Shown here piece after piece: positions 8,715-17,694 of a DNA stretch of 64,000 nt (positions are counted from its first letter, which is position 1; the number at the start of each line of letters is the position of its first letter). Location: assembly GCF_015207755.1 (NCBI RefSeq), contig NZ_JADEWH010000003.1, forward strand, positions 248,001 through 312,000, given 5' to 3'. The DNA comes from Nodularia sp. LEGE 06071 (lineage in GTDB: Bacteria > Cyanobacteriota > Cyanobacteriia > Cyanobacteriales > Nostocaceae). The notes under the pieces are model-generated. The model did not search any database, had not been told where the DNA came from, and saw only the letters and a program-made list of their open reading frames with translations. The position numbers were made by a program, and so were the translations under genes.

Positions 8715-9701
8715 CTAACCACCGATTTGCGACATGGTACGGCTGTAAAGACCGGCAGTACCAGAGTCGCGCCCTTTAAAGTTAATTTCTGGCTTGATTG
8801 CTAATAATTTTCTGACTTGCTGTTGTAGTTGGTCAGTGCTAGTACCAGCACGCAGCGCCGTTTTTAAATCAATTTGCCCAGTTTCATTTAATAAACAGGG
8901 ACGCAGCCAACCATCGGCAGACAAGCGCATCCGGTTACAGCGATCGCAAAAACATTCTGACATTTGACTAATAAATCCCAGAGTTCCCTTCGCCCCTGGA
9001 ATTTGAAATACATCAGCCGGCCCAGCACCACAAATTTGGGATGCTGTCAAACCCCAGCGATCGCGGATACGTTGGCGCAAGTCTTCTGAAGATACCCAAC
9101 CGCGATCGCCAAATAAATCGCCATTACCAATAGGCATAAACTCAATAAATCTGACGTGCCATTGCTTTTCAATGCTTAAGGCTGCTAAATCCAGAATTTC
9201 ATGATCATTAACACCAGGAATTACCACTACATTCAGCTTCAAAGGGTCAAATCCTACACTGTATGCAGCTTGAATCCCTTGCCAAACTTGTTGCCAACGA
9301 GAACGACCACGATTGCCAATAATCTGGTCAAAGGTGTCTGAATCCAGGGAATCCAGGCTAATATTGATCCGCCGGAGACCAGCATCATAGAGGTTTTGGG
9401 CTTGGGGGGCTAATAAAAACCCGTTAGTAGTCATGGAAAGGTCTTGGGTTTGGGGTAATGATGCGATCGCCTTAACCAAATCTACTACACGGGGGCGGAG
9501 CAACGGTTCCCCACCAGTCAACCGAAACCGGGTAAAACCCACAGGAATAAATACTTCTTGAATCAGCGTCAGCAATTCTTCATCAGTTAATAATTGTTGC
9601 TTGAGGAAATAATCTAATTCTGCCCCCTCTGGCATACAATACTGACAACGAAAATTACAGCGATCAATCAGGCTAATTCGGAGATAGTCTACCTGGTTCA
9701 T
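8715..9701 (-). CDS. moaA: GTP 3',8-cyclase, molybdenum cofactor synthesis
   Basis: 328 residues. A radical-SAM protein with the N-terminal CNFRCQYC cluster motif (CxxxCxxC) and the second cluster cysteines near the C terminus (CFCDRC and, 12 residues on, RPC). [11 protein letters not shown] is the SAM-binding GGE motif. The protein ends in Gly-Gly, the conserved tail of MoaA. It converts GTP to 3',8-cyclo-GTP, the first step to molybdopterin, needed by nitrate reductase among others. No other moa gene lies nearby. Confidence 0.97.
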   Translation of the reverse strand: MNQVDYLRISLIDRCNFRCQYCMPEGAELDYFLKQQLLTDEELLTLIQEVFIPVGFTRFRLTGGEPLLRPRVVDLVKAIASLPQTQDLSMTTNGFLLAPQAQNLYDAGLRRINISLDSLDSDTFDQIIGNRGRSRWQQVWQGIQAAYSVGFDPLKLNVVVIPGVNDHEILDLAALSIEKQWHVRFIEFMPIGNGDLFGDRGWVSSEDLRQRIRDRWGLTASQICGAGPADVFQIPGAKGTLGFISQMSECFCDRCNRMRLSADGWLRPCLLNETGQIDLKTALRAGTSTDQLQQQVRKLLAIKPEINFKGRDSGTAGLYSRTMSQIGG

Positions 9702-9823
9702 GGTTTGGTGTTTATCTTCTATCCTACATATATTTATTTAAGGTAGCTTCATGGAAACTCTTCAAAAACTTTTTGTTTAATTTTCAAGCGAGGAAGCGGG
9801 ATAACCAGATGGGCAATTAGTTA

Positions 9824-10996
9824 TTAATAGTACGGTAAACCTAACTCGTTATGAAATTCTCTATCATACTTAGCAGTATTCCAGTCTATTGTAGATTTAA
9901 TTTCCTCTAACTTTATTGTTCTATTTTCAGAGAAGTCGGCATTAAAGATTTTTGCTTCTGTAAGGATTGCTCTTCCAATTAATCCTATTCCTATATAGCA
10001 GAATTGATCGAAGTCAGCTCTTCTAAAGCACGCGCTTGAAAGGTTTGCTCTTGTGAAGTTGGCTCCTCCAAGTCTTGCTTCTGTAAGGTCAGCTTCTTTA
10101 AGGTTGGCGTGTGTAAAGTCGGCTTCTGCAAGGTGGGCTTTTGTAAGGTCGGCTTTTTTAAGAATAGCTCCTCTAAGCAAAGCTCTTGAAAAGATTGCAT
10201 TTTTAAGATTAGCTTCACTGAAGTTTGCTCCTTCAAGCTCGGCTTCTGTGAGATTAGCTTCTGTGAGATTAGCGCCTATGAGGTCTGCTCCTACGAGGAT
10301 GGCTTTTGTCAGGTTTGTTCTATTGAAGTTAGCTCCTGTGAGGTCTGCTCCTGCGAGTTTGGCATCTGTGAGGTTAAGTTGACTAAAGTTTACATGAGAC
10401 AAATCTAGTATTTTGTCTCTGTCATATATATCAAAACGTCGTATAATTACTGTCATTGCTTCTTGAATATCAATTGCTGGTTTTGACAATTCTTTTTCTT
10501 TCTGATTATTTGAGTTTTCATATAATAATGGTTTTTTGATATGTGTTTTAACGGACGAATTTTGACGAACAAATGCTGTAAGAATTTCCATAATTGTCCA
10601 ATGGTCATTATTAGAATTTTTGGCAATTCTTTCTAAAGTATAAATAGCACCCAATCTTATTTCGATTTTATCGCTACCAAGTTGTTCTATTGCTTTTGAG
10701 AAGCGGTCTGTAATTTGTTTATCAATAGCAGCCTCAGCATTTTTATTAGCCGCTTCAGCAGTTTTTTCCATAGCAAAGGAACGTACAGCACCATAATAAG
10801 CATTGATAGCTGCTACAAAACCACCAAAAAACAATCCCGCTGTAGTAAAAATTTTAATAATTGATTCAATTTTGTCTGCTGAATTAAAAGTAGAATCTCT
10901 AATATTATAAATCCCAATAGAAAGACAAATTGATATGGTTAATAAGAAGATGAAAAGTAATATACCAATCAAAAAAGTCTTTGTTATTGATTTCAT
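9824..10996 (-). CDS. Membrane-anchored pentapeptide-repeat protein
   Basis: About 390 residues from the ATG at 10996; a TTG at 11011 is also in frame. Two hydrophobic helices (FLIGILLFIFLLTISICLSI and a second at IIKIFTTAGLFFGGFVAAI) are followed by a helical region with ITDRFSKAIEQLGSDKIEIR, a module often placed between membrane helices and pentapeptide repeats. Then come roughly 25 pentapeptides of the A(D/N)Lxx type forming a right-handed beta-helix, such as ADLTGANFNRTNLTKAILVG. The role is unknown, perhaps a scaffold. Its composition is AT-richer than the neighbours. The repeats produce a false antisense open frame. Confidence 0.8.
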   Translation of the reverse strand: MKSITKTFLIGILLFIFLLTISICLSIGIYNIRDSTFNSADKIESIIKIFTTAGLFFGGFVAAINAYYGAVRSFAMEKTAEAANKNAEAAIDKQITDRFSKAIEQLGSDKIEIRLGAIYTLERIAKNSNNDHWTIMEILTAFVRQNSSVKTHIKKPLLYENSNNQKEKELSKPAIDIQEAMTVIIRRFDIYDRDKILDLSHVNFSQLNLTDAKLAGADLTGANFNRTNLTKAILVGADLIGANLTEANLTEAELEGANFSEANLKNAIFSRALLRGAILKKADLTKAHLAEADFTHANLKEADLTEARLGGANFTRANLSSACFRRADFDQFCYIGIGLIGRAILTEAKIFNADFSENRTIKLEEIKSTIDWNTAKYDREFHNELGLPYY

Positions 10997-11054
10997 TGCT
11001 CTAATTACCAAAAATATTAATATATAAAATTATACATATGTTCGATTGGGAGTC

Positions 11055-11401
11055 AATTCAGTATCGACAGAAAAGTTAGAACAAATGAAGAAGGCTAAGG
11101 AGTTAATTCATGCTTAAAGACCCTATAGAAACTGCTATATCTATTGACCATGACGACAAACTATTGCTGTGTTAGTCTAACGTCCCACTATGAACCAGTG
11201 GCGTAAAGACTTTCCTAGCTACTGCAAAACTGCTGTTGATGGGAATTATGTAGAGATGAATGGTTTACCCCAAGCCAACGCTAGAAAATTGAAGGTTATT
11301 CCCAAGTTGGTGCGATTGCTAACAGATGAGCAAAGACTAGCAAGCCGAGAACGCGGTTTGAAACTTGCAGCAAGTAGGAAAGCGAAAGCTAATTTCCTTT
11401 C
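11055..11401 (+). pseudogene. Remnant coding fragments, family not recognised
   Basis: Two short pieces look like gene debris. The first is a tail reading STEKLEQMKKAKELIHA that stops at 11115-11117. The second is an open stretch from 11190 beginning MNQWRKDFPSYCKTAVDGNY and containing TDEQRLASRERGLKLAASRK, which then runs into repeat-like sequence and the antisense of kdpC. Neither has a ribosome site or a family I know. They may be ends of genes lost from this site, possibly including what once followed kdpC. Confidence 0.3.
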
Positions 11402-11419
11402 CCCCTGCCCCCTGCCTCT

Positions 11420-12013
11420 TTATGGACGGTTAATATCTTGCAGGTCAAGAGCATAATTCAATCGCAGTACATTGACTCCCGGCTCCCCAAAAATCCACAG
11501 AAATCTGCCATCAGTATACTGATTAATTAAAGGTGAAATTTCATTCTCTTGGATAGCACGAGCGCGAGCAACTCGGCTCACCTGCTGCCTTGCTGCTCTC
11601 AAAGAAATATGTGGATCTAAGCCAGAACCAGAACTATAAATTAAATCAGCCAGTGGTTGAATATTCTCTTCTTCCAATTGAGTTGCCTGTTCGACAATTC
11701 GATCTAGCAGTGCTGGATTGCTAGGCGCAAGATTACTAGCACCAGATATGCCAGTTGGACTGGCCTGTTCTCCTTGGCTATATCTCACACTACTGGGACG
11801 ACCATGAAAATAACCCTCTGTGGTGAATGTTTGACCAATTAAAGCAGAACCAATTGCTTCTGATTCTACATTCACCATAACGCTGCCATTAGCTTGAAAT
11901 GGAAACAAGGCTTGACCCATGATCAAGATTGCCAAAGGATAGATGATTCCCGTTAGTAACCAAAGTACCAGAGTCATGCGAATAGCTTTGATAGTTTCTT
12001 GAATAATAGTCAT
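11420..12013 (-). CDS. kdpC: Potassium-transporting ATPase C chain
   Basis: 197 residues with one N-terminal membrane helix (LVLWLLTGIIYPLAILIMG) and the periplasmic-side domain of KdpC: GQTFTTEGYFHGRPSS, SGASNLAPSNPAL and GSGLDPHISLRAARQQVSRV. KdpC stabilises the KdpFABC complex and raises potassium affinity. It is the last gene of kdpABC on this strand but is separated from kdpB by 290 bp, unusual for this operon; that gap holds an inserted element. No kdpD/E or kdpG gene follows it here. Confidence 0.96.
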   Translation of the reverse strand: MTIIQETIKAIRMTLVLWLLTGIIYPLAILIMGQALFPFQANGSVMVNVESEAIGSALIGQTFTTEGYFHGRPSSVRYSQGEQASPTGISGASNLAPSNPALLDRIVEQATQLEEENIQPLADLIYSSGSGLDPHISLRAARQQVSRVARARAIQENEISPLINQYTDGRFLWIFGEPGVNVLRLNYALDLQDINRP

Positions 12014-12126
12014 AAAAATTCCTATTGCTCCTGAATATAATTTTTGTATACTTCACTCAGATGAAATGTCTTGTATAACGATGAATCTCTACAAATAGCA
12101 AGAATTTCTAATTCATTTGTTCAATA

Positions 12127-12269
12127 TAGGACTTACGCAAAATTATGAAAAAACGTTCGCGTAGCGTGCGCGTAGCGCATACCGCATTGGCGCTAGCCTC
12201 TCCCTTTGGGAGAAGGACACAAAGAACACAAAGGAAAGAGGGTTACAGAGAGTTATTGCGTAAGTCCTG
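12127..12269. mobile_element. MITE-like element between kdpB and kdpC
   Basis: 143 bp with ends TAGGACTTACGCAA and TTGCGTAAGTCCTG (13 of 14 positions paired), flanked by CAATA at 12122-12126 and 12270-12274, a likely 5 bp target duplication. Inside are smaller repeats (GTTCGCGTAGCGTGCGCGTA, CTCTCCCTTTGGGAGAAGG). No coding capacity. Confidence 0.8.
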
Positions 12270-12303
12270 CAATAGAGTAAAAACTAAAAGTTAGTTTTCT
12301 TTT

Positions 12304-14406
12304 CTATATCCACCCTGTTGTCGCAATTAGCATATCTATTAATTTAATCGCGATAAACGGTGCAATTACTCCACCCAATCCATAAATTAAGAGATGGCGT
12401 TGTAACAGTTGATTAGCTGTCAGGTATTTTAACTGCACACCTCTCAAAGCCAAGGGAATTAAAGCGGGAATAATCAAAGCATTATAAATTAGTGTCGATA
12501 ATACAGCAGAATTAGCACTGGACAAATTCATAATATTCAAACTTTGCAGATTAGCGGCGGTAAAGATAAATGGGATCAGTGCAAAGTATTTACCAATATC
12601 ATTAGCAAGGGAAAATATAGTCAAAACTCCACGGGTAATTTGTAATTGTTTACCAATACTGACGATATCAATCAGCTTTGTGGGATCAGAGTCCAAATCT
12701 ATGATGTTGGCTGCTTCTTTAGCAGCTTGAGTACCTGTATTCATGACAACACCGACATTTGCCTTTGCTAGTGCGGGAGCATCGTTAGTGCCGTCTCCGG
12801 TCATTGCGACTACTTTACCTGCTGCTTGTTCTCTGTGAATAACGCTGACTTTCTCCTCTGGTGTAGCTTCAGCAATATATTCATTTACTCCGGCGGCCTG
12901 GGCAATCACAGCTGCGGTAATCTGGTTGTCGCCAGTGAGCATGATAGTACTGATCCCCATTTGGCGTAACTGCTGAAAACGCTCGCGGATACCAGGTTTA
13001 ATGATGTCTTTGAGATAAATTACACCATAAATTTCCGCATCTAGACAAACTGCTAGGGGTGTACCTCCTTGTTGGGAAATTCTTTTGTAGACAGCATTCA
13101 GTTCTGGGGGTGCTTGTCCATTGCGGAGACGGATAAATTCACTAATGGCTCCTACGGCTCCCTTCCGGGCTTCACGTCCTCCGGATAAGTTTGTACCACT
13201 CATGCGGGTGGCTTCGGAAAATTCCACCCCGACTGCTTGGTTGGGATCAAAATCAAATCGTGCGCCAAAGCTTTGTGCCAGTCGAATAATAGATTTTCCT
13301 TCAGGTGTATCATCAAATACGCTAGCTGCCAAAGCAATATGAGCCATTTCCTCTAATGAGTGGCCATTCACCGGGATCAACTCTTCTGCCAAGCGATTTC
13401 CAAGGGTGATTGTGCCTGTTTTGTCGAGAATTAGGGTGTTAACATCGCCACAGGCTTCCACGGCTCGTCCAGAGGTGGCAATGATGTTAAATTGGGCAAC
13501 CCGATCCATGCCAGCTATACCAATGGCACTTAATAATCCGGCGATGGTAGTGGGAATCAGCGCTACCAACAGAGCGATCAAAATTGTGACGCTGACAGGA
13601 CTCTCGACATAGTAAGCCAGTGCTGGCAAGGTGGCTACGACCAACAGACAGACTAAGCTCAAAACGGCTAGTAAGATTGTCAGGGTAATTTCATTCGGTG
13701 TTTGACGGCGTTCTTTTCCTGCTAATAAGGCAATCATCTGGTCAATAAACCCTTTATCTGGGTCAGATGTAATGCGAACAATCAGTTCATCAGAGATAAT
13801 CCGCGTACTACCGATCACCGAACCGGCAACATCTGAGCCTGATTCTTTGAGGATGGGGACTGTTTCCCCAGTAATTGCTGATTCATCCACCGAGGCCACA
13901 CCCATGATTACTTGGCCATCAGCAGGAATGATATCGCCCGCTACCAAATAAACGGTGTCATTTTGTCTGAGGCTAGGGGAAGGAACTTCGGAAATTGTGC
14001 CATCGGGAGCCAATTTTTTGGCGATTGTCTCTGTCTTCTTGGCGCGTAAGGCTTCGGCTTGGGCTTTACCCCGTCCTTCAGCCAATGCTTCGGCAAAATT
14101 AGCCAGCCAAACAGTGAGAAACAATATTCCTGTTAATAAGCCATGAAAAAGTTGTGGGTTATTTTCTGGGGCTGGTTCAAATAAGTTGGGAGCAATGGTG
14201 AATACTAGGGTGACAAGTGTCCCTAGCCAAACCAAAAACATGACGGGATTTTTAATTGCAGACCTGGGATCAAGCTTGACAAAAGCATCCCTGATGGCTC
14301 TGAGATATAGTTTTTTGGGATTTATCTTGGCTGTTTTGAGGGCTTGGCGGCGATCGCCAGAACGAAAGCCTGATGATTTAGCTTTAGAAGTAGGTGCAAC
14401 GTTCAT
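12304..14406 (-). CDS. kdpB: Potassium-transporting P-type ATPase, B chain
   Basis: 700 residues from the ATG at 14406 (MNVAPTSKAKSSGF). The longer open frame to 14541 would translate heptamer repeats and is rejected. P-type ATPase hallmarks are clear: actuator ITGETVP, phosphorylation site ILDKTGTITLGN, nucleotide-binding MLTGDN and hinge MTGDGTNDAPALAKANVGVV. KdpB hydrolyses ATP to drive K+ uptake by KdpA under potassium limitation. The N terminus has the basic region typical of cyanobacterial KdpB. Confidence 0.97.
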   Translation of the reverse strand: MNVAPTSKAKSSGFRSGDRRQALKTAKINPKKLYLRAIRDAFVKLDPRSAIKNPVMFLVWLGTLVTLVFTIAPNLFEPAPENNPQLFHGLLTGILFLTVWLANFAEALAEGRGKAQAEALRAKKTETIAKKLAPDGTISEVPSPSLRQNDTVYLVAGDIIPADGQVIMGVASVDESAITGETVPILKESGSDVAGSVIGSTRIISDELIVRITSDPDKGFIDQMIALLAGKERRQTPNEITLTILLAVLSLVCLLVVATLPALAYYVESPVSVTILIALLVALIPTTIAGLLSAIGIAGMDRVAQFNIIATSGRAVEACGDVNTLILDKTGTITLGNRLAEELIPVNGHSLEEMAHIALAASVFDDTPEGKSIIRLAQSFGARFDFDPNQAVGVEFSEATRMSGTNLSGGREARKGAVGAISEFIRLRNGQAPPELNAVYKRISQQGGTPLAVCLDAEIYGVIYLKDIIKPGIRERFQQLRQMGISTIMLTGDNQITAAVIAQAAGVNEYIAEATPEEKVSVIHREQAAGKVVAMTGDGTNDAPALAKANVGVVMNTGTQAAKEAANIIDLDSDPTKLIDIVSIGKQLQITRGVLTIFSLANDIGKYFALIPFIFTAANLQSLNIMNLSSANSAVLSTLIYNALIIPALIPLALRGVQLKYLTANQLLQRHLLIYGLGGVIAPFIAIKLIDMLIATTGWI

Positions 14407-14600
14407 TTTATGTCGCGAGTAGGGAGTGGGGACTGGGAAGAGGCAGAGGTGCAGGGAGCAGGGGGCAGGGGAGAAGAGGAAAGGGGGCAGGGGAGAAGAG
14501 AATAGGTTGTTAAGCAGTCGTGCGTGTAAAGTAATTTCCAACTCACCCCCGCTCCCTGCTCCCTGCTCCCCTGCCTCTTAAATCCCTCTGCACCCTGATT
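14407..14600. repeat. Short tandem repeats between kdpA and kdpB
   Basis: The whole gap is low-complexity G-rich then C-rich sequence on the + strand: GTAGGGAGTGGGGACTGGG, GGAGCAGGGGGCAGGGGAGA and, near the end, GCTCCCTGCTCCCTGCTCCC. Such heptamer arrays are common in Nostocales intergenic DNA. They lengthen the distance between two genes that must be co-expressed. Confidence 0.8.
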
Positions 14601-14601
14601 T

Positions 14602-16287
14602 TTAACTACCGGAAGCTAGTTTAAAACCCTCGGCAATGGGACCTAAAGCCAATATGGGAAAGAAAGCTAACATTCCCAAAATCAGCACTAATCCAGCTGT
14701 GGCAGTGGTAAATAACAGCGAATCTGTTTTGAGGGTATGAGGCGTTTCTGGGATTGTTGGTTTACGAGACATACCATCAGCTAGTAGCAAAAGGGCAATG
14801 ATCGGAATGTAGCGCCCGGCAAACATACTCACACAGGTACTTAAATTCCACCATAGGGTGTTGTTGTTCAATCCCTGTAAACTAGAGCCATTATTGGCAC
14901 CAGCTGAAGCATATTCATAAACTACTTGAGAAATGCCGTGAAATCCTGGGTTACTAATTCCAGATAGGGAAAAAGGATAAGCCAATGTAATGGCACTGGG
15001 AATTAAAACCACAAGGGGATGAATCAGCAGTACCACAGTGGCAAGGATAATCTCTCGCCGTTCAATTTTGCGTCCTAAAAATTCTGGGGTGCGTCCCACG
15101 AGTAACCCGGTCAAGAACACAGTCAGAATTAGGTAAACAAATAGGTAAGCTGTCCCAGTTCCTTGTCCTCCCCAGATCATTCGCAGGAATAAGTTGAATA
15201 AGGTGGAAAATAGTCCTTCTGGCATCAAGGAATCATGCATTCCGTTGACTGCACCGCACATGGTGGCGGTGGTGATCACTGCCCAGAGTGCTGTTTGTGT
15301 CCAACCCAATCGAATTTCTTTGCCCTCTAAATTCGGCTGTTCTAATCGCAATGTGCCATTGACGAGGGGATTACCTTGTTGTTCTCCGCCGACTGTTATC
15401 CAAATGAGAATGATAAACACCACAAATACCATCCAAAATAGCAGCCAAGCTTGTTTGATATTTTTGGACAATATGCCGTAGGTGTAAATTAAGGATGCTG
15501 GAATGGCAATCATGGCGATGATTTCGATTAAATTAGCACCGCCGTTGGGGTTTTCAAAGGGATGGGCTGAGTTAACGCCAAAAAAACCGCCGCCGTTATC
15601 ACCCAACATTTTAATCATCTCAAAGGACGCGACTGGCCCTCTGGCAATATATTGGGTTCTGCCCTCCAAGGTTTCCACAACCAGGGTTTGATCTAATGTT
15701 TGCGGTACACCTAAGAAAACTAAGGCGATCGCTCCCATGATTGAGATCGGTAGTAATATCCTCGTGATGGCACGAGTCAGATCAACGTAAAAGTTACCCA
15801 GCTTTTTGCCTGTCAAGCCCCGAATAAAGGCAATTCCTACCGCTAAACCTGTGGCTGCTGAGGTGAACATCAAAAAGCCTAAAGCGGCTACCTGGCTAAA
15901 ATAACTTAAGGTGGTTTCCCCTGTGTAGTGTTGCTGTCCAGTATTAGTGATAAATGAAACGACTGTGTGTAGTAATATATCCCAGGTAGGAGCATCAAAG
16001 CCGTTGGGATTCCAAGGTAGTAATCGCTGATAAAATATTAATGTGTATACTAAAATACTCATGATCAAGTTACTGTACAGTACTGCCCGAATATACTGAC
16101 CACCTGTGAGGTCATCTTTACTCCGGACACCTGCTAAAACGAAGAAGCTGCGCTCTATAGGGTTCATTAAAGGATCAAGCAGTGTTCTTTCTCCTAAAAA
16201 AACCCGCGCCATGTATCTTCCCAAAACCCTAACGATTGCTATAACAATACACAGCGTTAAGCCGATTTGCAAAAAACCTTGTCCCAT
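14602..16287 (-). CDS. kdpA: Potassium-transporting ATPase A chain (K+ channel-like subunit)
   Basis: 561 residues, about ten membrane helices. The four selectivity-filter-like loops are visible: [47 protein letters not shown] and [15 protein letters not shown]. KdpA binds and passes K+ in the KdpFABC complex. It is the first gene of the operon on this strand (kdpA-kdpB-kdpC). No kdpF-sized gene is obvious before it, though a ~30-residue peptide would be easy to miss. The promoter should lie in 16288 to about 16500. Confidence 0.97.
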   Translation of the reverse strand: MGQGFLQIGLTLCIVIAIVRVLGRYMARVFLGERTLLDPLMNPIERSFFVLAGVRSKDDLTGGQYIRAVLYSNLIMSILVYTLIFYQRLLPWNPNGFDAPTWDILLHTVVSFITNTGQQHYTGETTLSYFSQVAALGFLMFTSAATGLAVGIAFIRGLTGKKLGNFYVDLTRAITRILLPISIMGAIALVFLGVPQTLDQTLVVETLEGRTQYIARGPVASFEMIKMLGDNGGGFFGVNSAHPFENPNGGANLIEIIAMIAIPASLIYTYGILSKNIKQAWLLFWMVFVVFIILIWITVGGEQQGNPLVNGTLRLEQPNLEGKEIRLGWTQTALWAVITTATMCGAVNGMHDSLMPEGLFSTLFNLFLRMIWGGQGTGTAYLFVYLILTVFLTGLLVGRTPEFLGRKIERREIILATVVLLIHPLVVLIPSAITLAYPFSLSGISNPGFHGISQVVYEYASAGANNGSSLQGLNNNTLWWNLSTCVSMFAGRYIPIIALLLLADGMSRKPTIPETPHTLKTDSLLFTTATAGLVLILGMLAFFPILALGPIAEGFKLASGS

Positions 16288-17193
16288 TTATTTCGCACTC
16301 AGTTCAAGTTCAATGATAGAAAGCTAATTATTTATATAGATCAAATGAATTACTCTGTAATTAAATCACGAGCAGTTTGGTAATGTCTCTGATATTTAAC
16401 CTCAATGGATGTGCTTTTTAGGGTTATTACTATTTTTCAGAATCTTTTGCAAGTTTCCGCCAAAAATATGGAAAATTTACTCTTATATGCCTTGTTAATA
16501 TGACTTGGTTATACAATAAAACGGTAAAATTTGCTAATTTCAAATACAAGCTGATCTCAGATACATTGATGACATCAAACCTAATATTTGTATATATTTA
16601 CACTAAATATTATCCATAGCCGGAAATTAAACTGAAAGTTAGCAAAAAATTATATTGCATATTTATTTGCAGATGCAAGGTACTCTCAATCATGTCTCCT
16701 GGTTTCGGTGTCTCTATATTTACAGCAGTTTGCAAGTGAGTGCAGTACACCAAAAAATAATCAACTACAGATGTACACAGATCAATTTCTACGAAAGCTG
16801 CTGTTATGGGGTCTTTAAGCCCTCTTTTCTCTTGTTTGATCAACTTGTAGGAAAACTACGGTCTAGTGGCGGAGAAATCACTTTTGGGGCGGGGACTACC
16901 TCAGCTACAGAAACCACGCTACCTATGCAGGCTAATTTTCTACATCTTCAGATAACAATGTCATGGTATGGAAATTATTAACTTATGTTGATTAATTACT
17001 AAGGAAATATGAGGAAAATTAGCGATAGTACACTGTCGATTATATAAAGTTTATCAAGGGGTGAACGGACGTTAAATTAAAACGCCATGTAGTCTGGCTT
17101 AACTTATAGGCTGAATTTTATGCCTAGGTAATTATTTCCAGTTCATACAGTTGACTTAAGTTTTTTACTCTTTTGAATAATGCCAGAGTTACT
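16288..17193. other. Long AT-rich intergenic region upstream of kdpA
   Basis: About 900 bases between kdpA (leftward) and a small rightward gene. Short open frames exist on both strands near 16610-16981, but they have no ribosome site, odd composition and no recognisable motif. The kdp promoter should be at the left end. Nothing else can be supported. Confidence 0.5.
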
Positions 17194-17562
17194 ATGTATC
17201 AACCATATTTATCTCCGGATGATTTGCCTTCTAATAAAACAACCCAACTGAGTGGTATTTGGTTAAGCCAATTAGAAGAAGCTACCAAAAAAAGCTTTTT
17301 TTTAGCGTGTAAGCCAAGAATAAGGATTTTGTTATCCAGTTGTCACTGGTATTTCAAAGTTAATGGCGGTATTCTGATCTTATTTTTGGTCTGTCATGAT
17401 ATCAAAAGTTATCAGCATCTGATGACGACTATTCCTTATTTAGCTAATAAGTTAAAACGATTTGCTAACCAAGCTAAAATTAGTGTCAATTCTCCAGTTA
17501 ATCAAGGTATACCCTGGATGGTTAACATCAATGAATTCTGGACTGGGGAAGATTCAAACTAG
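17194..17562 (+). CDS. Hypothetical protein, unknown family
   Basis: 122 residues from the ATG at 17194 (MYQPYLSPDDLPSNKTTQLS); an in-frame TTG lies seven codons upstream. Soluble, with basic surface, one Trp-rich patch (SCHWYFKVNGGILILFLVCH) and the ending NINEFWTGEDSN. I recognise no family. It is followed by a hairpin repeat and then the convergent priA gene. Confidence 0.5.
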   Translation: MYQPYLSPDDLPSNKTTQLSGIWLSQLEEATKKSFFLACKPRIRILLSSCHWYFKVNGGILILFLVCHDIKSYQHLMTTIPYLANKLKRFANQAKISVNSPVNQGIPWMVNINEFWTGEDSN

Positions 17563-17590
17563 TCTTTAAACACCAGTTGCAGCATAATAT

Positions 17591-17620
17591 GGGCGGGCAT
17601 CTTTGCCCTCACCCACAAGA
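17591..17620. repeat. GGGCGGGCATCTTTGCCC-type dispersed repeat
   Basis: GGGCGGGCATCTTTGCCCTC followed by ACCCACAAGA. Its reverse complement closely matches 30551-30581 and is related to 60328-60353, so it belongs to a dispersed family with a CTTGTGGG..GGGCA core. It sits between two converging genes. Confidence 0.6.
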
Positions 17621-17694
17621 GTTTAAGGTAATTTAAATATGCCAAGTTGATGTTTTTGATCTGACTTGATTTACTGGCAAAGGGTTGTCAGTTT

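Noticed and set aside
10053-10382. Antisense open frame rich in Ala, Ser and Leu
   Set aside because: Shadow of the periodic pentapeptide-repeat gene on the other strand.
14407-14541. Longer N terminus for KdpB
   Set aside because: It would translate G/C-rich heptamer repeats; the conserved start MNVAPTSK at 14406 fits the family.
16610-16981. Overlapping open frames on both strands upstream of kdpA
   Set aside because: No start signal and no protein-like pattern on either strand.
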